Assembly (NCBI GenBank): GCA_019694135.1
Contig: JAIBCM010000001.1
Location: 186,001-250,000 of the forward strand
Reading direction: 5' to 3'
Source of the DNA: Verrucomicrobiia bacterium
GTDB lineage: Bacteria > Verrucomicrobiota > Verrucomicrobiia > JADLBR01 > JAIBCM01
DNA length: 64,000 nt
How positions within the stretch are numbered: the stretch's first letter is position 1; the number at the start of each line of letters is the position of its first letter. A program made the translations under genes and the position numbers. Under the pieces are notes generated by a model, which searched no databases, was not told the origin of the DNA, and saw only the letters and a list, made by a program, of their open reading frames with translations. Of the stretch, positions 56,575 through 64,000 are shown piece by piece.

Positions 56575-57053
56575 ACTGTTATCCTAGCAATTTCCGTGCC
56601 AAATCAAATTTACCTAGTCTTAGTGCTCTTATTTTTAAACAAAAAACTACCATAACGAGATTACATGACACACAAATAGAGACAATTTGACTCAGTCATA
56701 ATAATTTTGCACAATACAGAAAACCACTACCATTTTTACCATCCTCGAGCTTACAAAAAATGCTAAGTGTTACCTGCAAAACCTGCAAACACCGAATACA
56801 CCCCCATGTCATCCTCGTCCGGCAGCCGCCGGACGGGGATCCAGAAGAATAAAGAATGGATTCCCGATCGAATCTGGAATGACAAAAGGTTTTTCTTAGC
56901 TATATAAGAGATAATTGAAGCACTTCGGAAAGTTGTGGGTCAAGCCCGAGGATGATAGGAAAAGCAATCGATGGATTAATAGAACATCTTTAAATCCCAT
57001 CGTAACAACCAGTTGACAAAAGCCAATTTCTCGATTTTAGTAACCCATTATTT
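56575..57053. other. 479-bp intergenic region between dnaK and the third metalloprotease gene
   Basis: No convincing gene is seen. The region should hold promoters for dnaK (minus) and the metalloprotease (plus). It has an 11-bp palindrome TGACTCAGTCA at 56688-56698, about 115 bp upstream of dnaK, and a palindromic repeat element at 56808-56883. A TTGACA at 57013-57018 may be the -35 box of the metalloprotease gene. No CIRCE element was found. Confidence 0.6.
56808..56883. repeat. Palindromic intergenic repeat (GTCATnn...GGAATGAC type)
   Basis: The element begins GTCATCC and ends GGAATGAC. Inside, GTCAT...ATCCA (56808-56843) and TGGAT...ATGAC (56857-56883) are inverted relative to one another. 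The left half has an internal hairpin TCCGGC-AG-CCGCCGGA-like (56818-56833). It is noticeably more GC-rich than its surroundings. I recall related strings in intergenic DNA of many bacteria. Confidence 0.7.
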
Positions 57054-58619
57054 ATGGACAAAGATGATTCTAAAGAAGAACGTGTAGGGCGATTAGAGAC
57101 AGCTTTTGATCGAGAAGCTGCAAACCAAGTTAAACTTGAAATCATCGATGCAAACTTCAATCAAACCAATCAATTATCCATCGCAAGTCTGGATGACAGC
57201 GCTCGCTTGACTGAATATTCTCTCATCGAATATAAAAATGGAAAATATCTTCTCCAGGATTCTGATCTGGGACTCTCCCTTCAAAATGGCTCTCTTACAC
57301 CTGCCGACATTATTACCTCCTCTAACCGTGAAAACGCCATTTATTTTGTTCATCATGACATAAATGCTGATACGAGCAAACCCTTAACCATATCCTTCCC
57401 CATCAAAGACTCTAATAAACCCTTTACGATAACCTTTCATTACGATGAAGCTAGCGATCAATGGCAATCTGAACCTTTTACTATCAACAAACTTGTTGAG
57501 GGTTACAAAATCGATCCCAAAACGAAAAATCTTTATAAGCCAGGCGATTTTGAACCTCATAAGTCAAGGGATCGATTTTACGTTCAATATCATGATCCCA
57601 AGCTTACAGCTAATACCATTCAAGTTACGCTAAAAACTCAGAACCCTTATAACCCTGAAATCAAAGATTGGACTGCAGTGACTCTTTATAAGGTTGACGG
57701 CCAATCAAGCCTATACCGTTCTGAAGCAATGATTTTAACGTCATTCCCTGATGTCGATCGATTTCCAACCCAAGGCCGCAAAGACAACAAAGCCGGTGAC
57801 ATGACCGTGTTAGCAAATGTAGGAAGCCGGATATCTGTTTCTTACCATGACAAGGAAACGATGGCTTTAGTTCCCGTAAAATTTATTGCAAAGGTTCGCC
57901 CTTACCTTTTTAAGGACAAAAATGGCAAGCCTATTACCACTTCTAAAGAAATTAAGAAACGCTTACAACAAGCCCAACAATCTTTAGCCCCAGCTGGCTA
58001 TCTCATTCAAGCTTTGCCTACGCAAACTTTAGAAGCTCCACTTTTTGACCCAAAAGTTTCCGATCTCGATTATAAAGGAGAGGTTTATCAACGATCTCAA
58101 ATGACACCTGCCTACTACATTGATGCAGGGAAAAGATTAAGCGATCCGGAAATCCAATTTTTAGCAAAATATACTCGTGATAAGAATCCTGAGGATAACG
58201 ACGAAGTAATTAGAGTAATGCTTACGGGAGATAAAGAAATCACCCGCGAGGCAGATGACCATGTAGCTGGCTTAGCTACTTCAGCGCTGTCTCATGGACA
58301 TAGAGCCGTCTTTATTGGAAGAAAAACTCGAACACTAGTTGCAGGCCATGAGTTTGGTCACACTATAGGGTTAGAACATTTTAATAGAGAAACTTTTAGT
58401 GTTAATTTAATGTTAGGTGAGGGTGAAGATATCAATTTTATTAGTGATTCATTACTGTTTGGCTTGCCGAAATCATTAACAACTTTAACTCCAGATCAAA
58501 TTAAAGCCATGACAGACTCTGGCTTAAAGAACGGACTATTAAAGCCTGCTCCTGCCGAGATGAATCAACTTCTCTCCCAAACTCAACCCAATCCAGGATT
58601 AGCCATCCCTCGTCCGTAA
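57054..58619 (+). CDS. Predicted zinc metalloprotease, paralogue 3 of 3 (metzincin motif intact)
   Basis: The 521-aa protein is paralogous to the products at 2137 and 4838. It shares the KYLLQDSD-like N-terminal motif, RFYVQYHDPKLTANTIQVTLKT, an FP..DRFPTQGRKDN block, QQSLAPAG and a C-terminal FGLPKSLTTLTPDQI. It keeps the full metzincin zinc motif HEFGHTIGLEH at residues 432-442, with a Met-turn-like NLML (Met453) 11 residues after the last His. It is longer than its paralogues because of extra N-terminal sequence (about residues 75-160). There is no signal peptide. Its location, 48 kb from the other two, argues for old dispersal. No Shine-Dalgarno sequence is seen. Confidence 0.78.
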   Translation: MDKDDSKEERVGRLETAFDREAANQVKLEIIDANFNQTNQLSIASLDDSARLTEYSLIEYKNGKYLLQDSDLGLSLQNGSLTPADIITSSNRENAIYFVHHDINADTSKPLTISFPIKDSNKPFTITFHYDEASDQWQSEPFTINKLVEGYKIDPKTKNLYKPGDFEPHKSRDRFYVQYHDPKLTANTIQVTLKTQNPYNPEIKDWTAVTLYKVDGQSSLYRSEAMILTSFPDVDRFPTQGRKDNKAGDMTVLANVGSRISVSYHDKETMALVPVKFIAKVRPYLFKDKNGKPITTSKEIKKRLQQAQQSLAPAGYLIQALPTQTLEAPLFDPKVSDLDYKGEVYQRSQMTPAYYIDAGKRLSDPEIQFLAKYTRDKNPEDNDEVIRVMLTGDKEITREADDHVAGLATSALSHGHRAVFIGRKTRTLVAGHEFGHTIGLEHFNRETFSVNLMLGEGEDINFISDSLLFGLPKSLTTLTPDQIKAMTDSGLKNGLLKPAPAEMNQLLSQTQPNPGLAIPRP

Positions 58620-58737
58620 CTGGATTGTATTTAAGCACAACTAAAATTTCCTACATCATCCCTTTCATCTTAGACTGCAACATCCGTTAATTGACGAACG
58701 TTGCAATGCAGGCAGGTCTGTGGCTAAATAGCAAACC

Positions 58738-59808
58738 ATGGAAAACGTAGACATCGCTTTAGATTCGCGAAGTTATTCGATTTACATCGAAGCAGGACTT
58801 TTGTCGCGAGCAGGTGAAATGATTGCATCAAAAATTGCCAGCAAAAAAGCTGCGATTTTGTCCTCAGCAGAAGTCGCGCAATACTACGCGGAACCGCTTT
58901 TGCAATCGCTCCACTCTCAAAATATTTCGAGCCATCTGATCACCATGAGCGATGGCGAACTTTCCAAAAGCTGGTCGGAGGTAGGTCGCGTTTTATCGGA
59001 ACTCGCCAAGCTAAATTTAGATCGTCATTCCTTTATCATCGCTTGGGGCGGTGGCGCGATTGGCGATGCGGCAGGTCTCATCGCGAGCCTTTACATGCGC
59101 GGCATACCGCTCGTGCAAATTCCCACGACTCTCTTGGCCATGGTCGATAGCTCGGTTGGTGGAAAAACTGGCATCAATCTGCCCGAAGGCAAAAATCTCG
59201 TAGGCACGTTTCATCAACCCTCTCTCGTTTTGATCGATCCGAACGTTTTAAAGACCCTGCCACTTCGACAACTCTACGCCTCAACAGCGGAAATTATTAA
59301 ATATGGCATTATTCGGGATGCGGCGCTTTTTGAAACGTTGAAAAAAGGTATGCCGGAAGATTGGACACCCATTATTAAACGTTGTTGCGAAATCAAAGCG
59401 CGCATTGTGGAAGAGGACGAATTCGAAACCCAAGACGTGCGCGCCTTATTGAATTTCGGACACACTCTCGGTCACGCGATTGAAGCACAAGCCGGTTTTG
59501 GCGGGCTTTTGCATGGCGAAGCGATCAGTTTAGGCATGGTAGGCGCTACTTATTTAAGCGTCAAACACGCTGACCTTTTATCGGAAGAAGCCAATCGCAT
59601 TACTCAACTTCTTGCCCAATATCAATTACCGATTCGTCAACCAGATCTAAACGTGGCGGAAACGATGGAACTTTTGCAACGCGATAAAAAATTTAAAGAA
59701 GGGAAAATTCGATTTGTTTTAACTTCGGGGCTAGGTTCTGCTTTTGTCTCGGATCAAGTCACGCTTCCCGATTGTCAACGCGCACTGGAAATTTGTCGTG
59801 GTGATTAA
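58738..59808 (+). CDS. aroB: 3-dehydroquinate synthase
   Basis: AroB converts DAHP to 3-dehydroquinate, the second shikimate-pathway step, using NAD+ and a metal. The 356-aa protein has the NAD site WGGGAIGDAAG, the QIPTTLLAMVDSSVGGKTGIN signature, the metal-binding region AEIIKYGII and LNFGHTLGHAIEA. It ends in a 4-bp convergent overlap with the gene at 59805. aroK lies 15 kb away. Confidence 0.96.
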   Translation: MENVDIALDSRSYSIYIEAGLLSRAGEMIASKIASKKAAILSSAEVAQYYAEPLLQSLHSQNISSHLITMSDGELSKSWSEVGRVLSELAKLNLDRHSFIIAWGGGAIGDAAGLIASLYMRGIPLVQIPTTLLAMVDSSVGGKTGINLPEGKNLVGTFHQPSLVLIDPNVLKTLPLRQLYASTAEIIKYGIIRDAALFETLKKGMPEDWTPIIKRCCEIKARIVEEDEFETQDVRALLNFGHTLGHAIEAQAGFGGLLHGEAISLGMVGATYLSVKHADLLSEEANRITQLLAQYQLPIRQPDLNVAETMELLQRDKKFKEGKIRFVLTSGLGSAFVSDQVTLPDCQRALEICRGD

Positions 59809-60329
59809 TTGGCTTTAATTTCGGAAACAAAGTTATCAAAATAAACCTTACCCTTGCCCGGTTTCAAAGTAACCTGGATTCCCACTTTTTCCGTGGTCGC
59901 ATCCGTTGAAACCCATCTTTCCTGCCATTCAGTTGATCGCTCCAATTTTTCGTGATGCACTAGCGCATCAAAGTGAGCATTACCTCCCCACATCGTAACT
60001 TCCATAGGCTGGGACGAAGCCATCTCAAAGTCGTCGCTAGTTCTGACTTGAAAACGAATTTTAATAAATCCTACCCCTTTAGGAATTTTAAAAAGTTGAG
60101 AAAAAGTCTGCTCTTTTTTCTTATCCAGCTCAATCATCAGAGCTGGATCGCCATCAGTCGCTTCTTTGCCTTCTTTTAATTTAACAATTTTACCTTTCGT
60201 TTCCCAACCCGCTTTGCCTTTAGTAAAATCGCCATTTTCTACTAAATTAAATTGTGGCATCTGCGCAAAAAGTTGCGCTGCAAACATCATGATAAAACAA
60301 CCCAAGCCGATTCTTTTTATCGTATTCAT
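59805..60329 (-). CDS. Secreted carbohydrate-binding-like (jelly-roll) protein
   Basis: The 174-aa precursor has a signal peptide ending LFAQ (about residue 22). The mature sequence begins with the NLVENGDFTKGKAGWETKG pattern of galactose-binding-like CBM domains and ends in VTLKPGKGKVYFDNFVSEI, the matching last strand. It is a single domain with no catalytic part, so it is probably a binding or structural protein outside the cytoplasm. It lies 32 bp downstream of clpB on the same strand. Confidence 0.68.
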   Translation of the reverse strand: MNTIKRIGLGCFIMMFAAQLFAQMPQFNLVENGDFTKGKAGWETKGKIVKLKEGKEATDGDPALMIELDKKKEQTFSQLFKIPKGVGFIKIRFQVRTSDDFEMASSQPMEVTMWGGNAHFDALVHHEKLERSTEWQERWVSTDATTEKVGIQVTLKPGKGKVYFDNFVSEIKAN

Positions 60330-60361
60330 CAGTTCTTTTTTAAAAATTCTCCCTTACCTTG

Positions 60362-62983
60362 TCAATGTTTCAAAGGTTTTATCGTAAACTCTAATTTACC
60401 AGCTCGGAAATCCACTTTCACACCCGAATACTCTGAAATTTCGCCTTGCAACATTTTTCGAGACAAAGCCGTTTCCACTTCGCGCTGCAAGAAACGTTTT
60501 AAAGGGCGTGCGCCATAAACGGGATCATACCCTTCGCGCGCAATAAACTCTTTCGCTGCTTCAGTAAGTTCAAGCTGGATAAAACGATCGGCTAAACGTT
60601 TTCGCAACAAATCCAGTTGCAAATCCACAATGCGTTTAATCTCCTGCAAAGTAAGCGGTTTAAATAAAACAATTTCATCCACACGATTCAAAAATTCAGG
60701 ACGAAAATGGCGACGCATTTCGTCCATGATTTGCTTGCGAGCCGATTCGGCAATTTCTCCTTTTTCCGTAACACCTTCCATCAAAATCGGGCTGCCAATA
60801 TTAGAAGTCATAATGATCAGGGTGTTTTTAAAATCCACTGTGCGACCTTGGCTATCGGTCAAACGCCCATCATCCAGGATTTGCAAGAAAACATTAAAAA
60901 CATCGTGATGCGCTTTTTCGATTTCATCAAAAAGAATTACGCAATACGGTTTGCGGCGCACGGCTTCGGTTAACTGCCCTCCTTCCTCATAACCGATATA
61001 ACCTGGAGGAGCGCCAATCAGCCGCGCCACCGTGTGCTTTTCCATATATTCGCTCATGTCGATGCGAATCATATTTTCTTCGCTATCAAAAAGACTTTCC
61101 GCCAAGGCGCGGGCCAACTCTGTTTTACCCACACCAGTCGGTCCCAAAAAAATGAAAGAGCCGATCGGACGTTTCGGATCCTTTAATCCACTGCGCGCGC
61201 GAATGACCGCATCGGAAACGGCTTGCACCGCTTCGTCCTGGCCAATGACACGTTCGTGCAAAATCTCATCCAAAACTAAAAGCTTAGCTTTTTCACCCTC
61301 CATCAATCGCGAAACGGGAATACCGCTCCAACGCGAAACGACTTCGGCAATTTCTTCTGCCGTGACTTCTTCTTGGATCAAAGGTTTATTTTCTTTTGTT
61401 GAAAGGATGGATTTTTCTTTTTCTTGAAGCTCTTTTTCCAAAGTGGGCAGCTTGCCATATTGTAGTTCGGCGGCTTTATTATAATCTTGGTGACGCTGCG
61501 CTATTTCTATTTGGTTGCGAATTTGCTCAATATCGCGACGCAGAGTGCGAACTTTCTCAACCGACTGCTTTTCATTTTCCCATTGAGCTTTTAAAGCGTC
61601 GCGTTTGGATTTTTGGTTGGCAATTTCTTTTTCCAAATTGGTCAAACGCTCTTGAGAGGCGGAATCTTTTTCGCGTCGCAACGCTTCCCGCTCAATTTCC
61701 AGCTGCATGAGTCGTCGCTCCAATGTTTCTAACTCTTCCGGCATACTTTCGATTTCAGTGCGAAGTTTGGCAGCCGCTTCATCCATGAGATCAATCGCTT
61801 TGTCTGGCAAAAAACGGTCTGAAATATAACGATGCGAAAGTGTCGCAGCAGCGACTAGAGCGCTGTCCTGAATGCGAACACCATGATGCACTTCGTAGCG
61901 CTGACGCAATCCGCGCAAAATAGAAATGGTGTCTTCGACGCTTGGCTCCTCGACCATGACAGGTTGGAAGCGTCGTTCCAAAGCGGCGTCTTTTTCAATA
62001 TATTTACGATATTCATCCAAAGTGGTCGCTCCAATACAATGCAATTCCCCACGCGCTAGCATCGGCTTGAGCATATTGCCAGCATCCATGGAACCTTCCG
62101 TTTTTCCTGCGCCCACAACGGTATGAATTTCGTCAATAAAAAGAATAATTTCTCCTTCCGCTTTGGTGACCTCTTGCAATACTGCTTTCAAACGTTCTTC
62201 GAATTCACCGCGATATTTGGCTCCTGCAATTAAAGCACCCATATCAAGAGCAATAATCTTTTTGTCCTTTAAACTCTCGGGCACATCGCCGGAAACAATG
62301 CGACGCGCTAATCCTTCCACAATCGCGGTCTTACCCACGCCGGGTTCGCCGATGAGCACAGGATTATTCTTGGTGCGACGCGAAAGCACTTGAATGGCAC
62401 GACGAATTTCTGTGTCGCGACCAATAACAGGATCGAGCTTATTTTGCTGAGCTGCCCGCGTGAGATCACGACCATATTTTTCTAGCGCCTCGTATGTTCC
62501 TTCAGGGTTTTGAGTTGTCACACGCTGATTTCCGCGCACAGCGGTCATAGCTGCAAGAAAATTATTTTTGTTAAGCCCTATCTTTTTGAAAATTTTTTGT
62601 GTCGTAACAGTTTCCGGTTCACTCAGCATCGCTAACAATAAATGCTCCACGCTAGTATAGTCATCTTTCAACCGTTTCGCCTCTTCCTGGGCACTTGCTA
62701 ATAATTGATTCAAACGCTGAGTCACATAAACTCCGCCCATTGGTTGTGTATTACTACTTTTGACGGCAGGTTGTTTTGCTAGAGCTTCGTCTAACTGGCT
62801 TTTCAATAAATCGAGCGAAACCGGAACACGCTCCAATAAACGCGGCGCCAAACCTCCGGGTTGTTGAATTAATGCTTTTAGGAGGTGTTCTATGTCGACC
62901 GCTTGATGACCTAATTGAGCTGCAACGGATTGGGCTTCCAATAAAGCACCCGATGCCTTTTCGGTAAATTTGCTAAAATCCAT
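60362..62983 (-). CDS. clpB: ATP-dependent disaggregase ClpB
   Basis: ClpB works with DnaK to pull proteins out of aggregates. The 873-aa protein has the N-terminal Clp domain and a first AAA+ module with Walker A GEPGVGKT and Walker B ILFIDEIH. The coiled-coil M domain characteristic of ClpB (about 400-530) follows, then the second AAA+ module with Walker A GPTGVGKT and Walker B ILFDEIE. The C-terminus holds the D2-small domain. The ClpS-type adaptor is not seen nearby. It is about 4 kb from dnaK, though not in the same transcript. Confidence 0.97.
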   Translation of the reverse strand: MDFSKFTEKASGALLEAQSVAAQLGHQAVDIEHLLKALIQQPGGLAPRLLERVPVSLDLLKSQLDEALAKQPAVKSSNTQPMGGVYVTQRLNQLLASAQEEAKRLKDDYTSVEHLLLAMLSEPETVTTQKIFKKIGLNKNNFLAAMTAVRGNQRVTTQNPEGTYEALEKYGRDLTRAAQQNKLDPVIGRDTEIRRAIQVLSRRTKNNPVLIGEPGVGKTAIVEGLARRIVSGDVPESLKDKKIIALDMGALIAGAKYRGEFEERLKAVLQEVTKAEGEIILFIDEIHTVVGAGKTEGSMDAGNMLKPMLARGELHCIGATTLDEYRKYIEKDAALERRFQPVMVEEPSVEDTISILRGLRQRYEVHHGVRIQDSALVAAATLSHRYISDRFLPDKAIDLMDEAAAKLRTEIESMPEELETLERRLMQLEIEREALRREKDSASQERLTNLEKEIANQKSKRDALKAQWENEKQSVEKVRTLRRDIEQIRNQIEIAQRHQDYNKAAELQYGKLPTLEKELQEKEKSILSTKENKPLIQEEVTAEEIAEVVSRWSGIPVSRLMEGEKAKLLVLDEILHERVIGQDEAVQAVSDAVIRARSGLKDPKRPIGSFIFLGPTGVGKTELARALAESLFDSEENMIRIDMSEYMEKHTVARLIGAPPGYIGYEEGGQLTEAVRRKPYCVILFDEIEKAHHDVFNVFLQILDDGRLTDSQGRTVDFKNTLIIMTSNIGSPILMEGVTEKGEIAESARKQIMDEMRRHFRPEFLNRVDEIVLFKPLTLQEIKRIVDLQLDLLRKRLADRFIQLELTEAAKEFIAREGYDPVYGARPLKRFLQREVETALSRKMLQGEISEYSGVKVDFRAGKLEFTIKPLKH

Positions 62984-63118
62984 AATTCTTTACTAACAAA
63001 TTTTATGCCAATTTTTTGCTAAATCTAACTTCTGAGGAAAACAGAGTATAAATAGAGAATAACTCTCTCCCTCATCACAAAAAGTTTAAATCAAAAACTG
63101 TGTCAAAATGACGCAATC

Positions 63119-64000
63119 CTATACATTGAAACGAAACTCCATTACATCACCGTCTTTAACAATATATTCTTTGCCTTCAAGACGAAGTTTACCCATCTCT
63201 CTCGCCTTTGCAAAAGAACCTAGAGTTATCAAATCATCGTAAGCCACCGTTTCGGCCGCAATAAAACCTCGCTCAAAATCGGTATGAATAACCCCCGCCG
63301 CGCGCGGTGCGGTGTCTCCTTTGTGAATGGTCCAAGCGCGTGTCTCTTTTTCTCCTGTGGTAAAATAGGTTTGTAAACCCAAAAGATGATAAGCCGCGCG
63401 AATCAATGCCCCCACTCCTGATTCTTCCACTCCAAGTTCTTTGAGATAAGCCACAGCATCTTCAGTCGATAAATCAACCAAATCCGCTTCAATTTGAGCC
63501 GAAATTACTACCACTTCAGCATCTAAATGTTGCACAACATAATCTTTTACCTGCTTAACAAAAATATTTTGCGAGGCATTCGCCAAATCCTTTTCTGCAA
63601 CATTGCAGGCAAAAAGAGTCGGTTTCATGCTTAGCAAATGAAGTGAAGCAACTATTTTTTTTTCATCGTCAGTAAAAGAAAATGTTCGAGCCGGAAAATT
63701 TTGATTGAGATGAGGCTCCAATTTTTGCAACAAATCCAGTTCCTTTTTTGCCTCCCGATCCGCCGCTCGCACTTGTTTTTGCAAACGCTCACTGCGCTTT
63801 TGAAGGGTCGCCAAATCAGCCAGGATTAACTCCGTATTAATTACTTCAATATCAGTTAGCGGATCAATCCTACCACTAACATGATGAATATTTTCGTCTT
63901 CAAAACAGCGCACAACTTGAACAATGGCATCGGCTTGTCGAATATGAGCCAAAAATTGATTGCCCAATCCCTCACCTTGACTCGCACCTTTCACCAGACC
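63119..64000 (-). CDS. ychF: Ribosome-binding ATPase YchF (5' end beyond the window)
   Basis: The visible 294 codons cover the G-domain end and the TGS domain of YchF/Ola1. The frame continues through the right edge of the window, where GLVKGASQGEGLGNQFLAHIR matches the conserved YchF segment, so the true start lies outside. The NVAEKD motif (the N-x-x-E form that gives YchF its ATP preference) and the C-terminal FNV tail (MEFRFNV) are present. YchF is linked to translation and stress. Its stop lies 135 bp from the clpB start. Confidence 0.95.
   Translation of the reverse strand, partial: GLVKGASQGEGLGNQFLAHIRQADAIVQVVRCFEDENIHHVSGRIDPLTDIEVINTELILADLATLQKRSERLQKQVRAADREAKKELDLLQKLEPHLNQNFPARTFSFTDDEKKIVASLHLLSMKPTLFACNVAEKDLANASQNIFVKQVKDYVVQHLDAEVVVISAQIEADLVDLSTEDAVAYLKELGVEESGVGALIRAAYHLLGLQTYFTTGEKETRAWTIHKGDTAPRAAGVIHTDFERGFIAAETVAYDDLITLGSFAKAREMGKLRLEGKEYIVKDGDVMEFRFNV

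Noticed and set aside
56575..56700. CIRCE heat-shock operator upstream of dnaK
   Set aside because: Only fragments such as TTAGTGCTC occur; no TTAGCACTC-N9-GAGTGCTAA pairing was found there or before groES.
62995..63030. Sigma-54-like TGGCATA...TTGTT upstream of clpB
   Set aside because: The -12 box has GT instead of the essential GC, so the match is not convincing in AT-rich DNA.

Overview
This window is an AT-rich bacterial chromosome segment densely packed with genes on both strands. The gene mix points to the PVC superphylum, most likely Verrucomicrobiota. It holds GlgE, a GH75-type chitosanase, a DUF748/AsmA-like protein, a Ser/Thr kinase, a histone-deacetylase-like enzyme, PII plus type I glutamine synthetase, many sulfotransferases and glycosyltransferases, and outer-membrane barrels and lipoproteins typical of a diderm. 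The phylum is an inference; no rRNA lies in the window. No insertion sequence, prophage or CRISPR array was seen.

Layout. 0-2 kb: glgE. 2.1-8.6 kb: an accessory block with two paralogous predicted metalloproteases, an AsmA-like protein and two alanine-rich helical proteins of unknown function. 8.6-19.2 kb: GH75-like enzyme, amine oxidase, small outer-membrane protein with a clear promoter and terminator, queE, dciA, ferredoxin, mnmE, a MoaD-like gene, a CNNM/CorC protein, an SLC13 permease, tRNA-Val and a lipoprotein. 19.2-21.1 kb: glnB-glnA behind a textbook sigma-54 promoter. 21.2-27.3 kb: acyltransferase, aldehyde dehydrogenase, a deacetylase/GNAT-like pair, two small Cys-rich proteins (one only 55 aa) and a Ser/Thr kinase. 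27.4-30.3 kb: glycosyltransferase-ispF-cysS operon. 30.4-33.7 kb: two-component pair whose regulator lacks GAFTGA. 33.9-44.6 kb: tatA, MFS transporter, His-rich porin, small genes, M48 protease lipoprotein, an 886-aa repeat protein coupled to aroK, and a HAD-Nudix fusion. 44.7-52.5 kb: surface-glycan cluster of three glycosyltransferases and three sulfotransferases. 52.6-56.6 kb: dnaK-groES-groEL. 57-64 kb: third metalloprotease paralogue, aroB, a secreted protein, clpB and a ychF cut by the window edge.

How the genes fit together. Nitrogen control is the best-supported circuit: a sigma-54 promoter drives PII and glutamine synthetase, and both keep their modification tyrosines. The chaperones DnaK, GroES, GroEL and ClpB sit within about 10 kb. 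The glycosyltransferases and sulfotransferases probably build a sulfated surface glycan.

The most novel content is the three-member metalloprotease family, which shares an uncharacterised N-terminal architecture and lacks signal peptides; two members have a zinc motif rearranged by an insertion. Other notable items are the helical gene pair, the GDD-repeat protein, a metallothionein-like mini-gene, and three different intergenic palindromic repeat elements.
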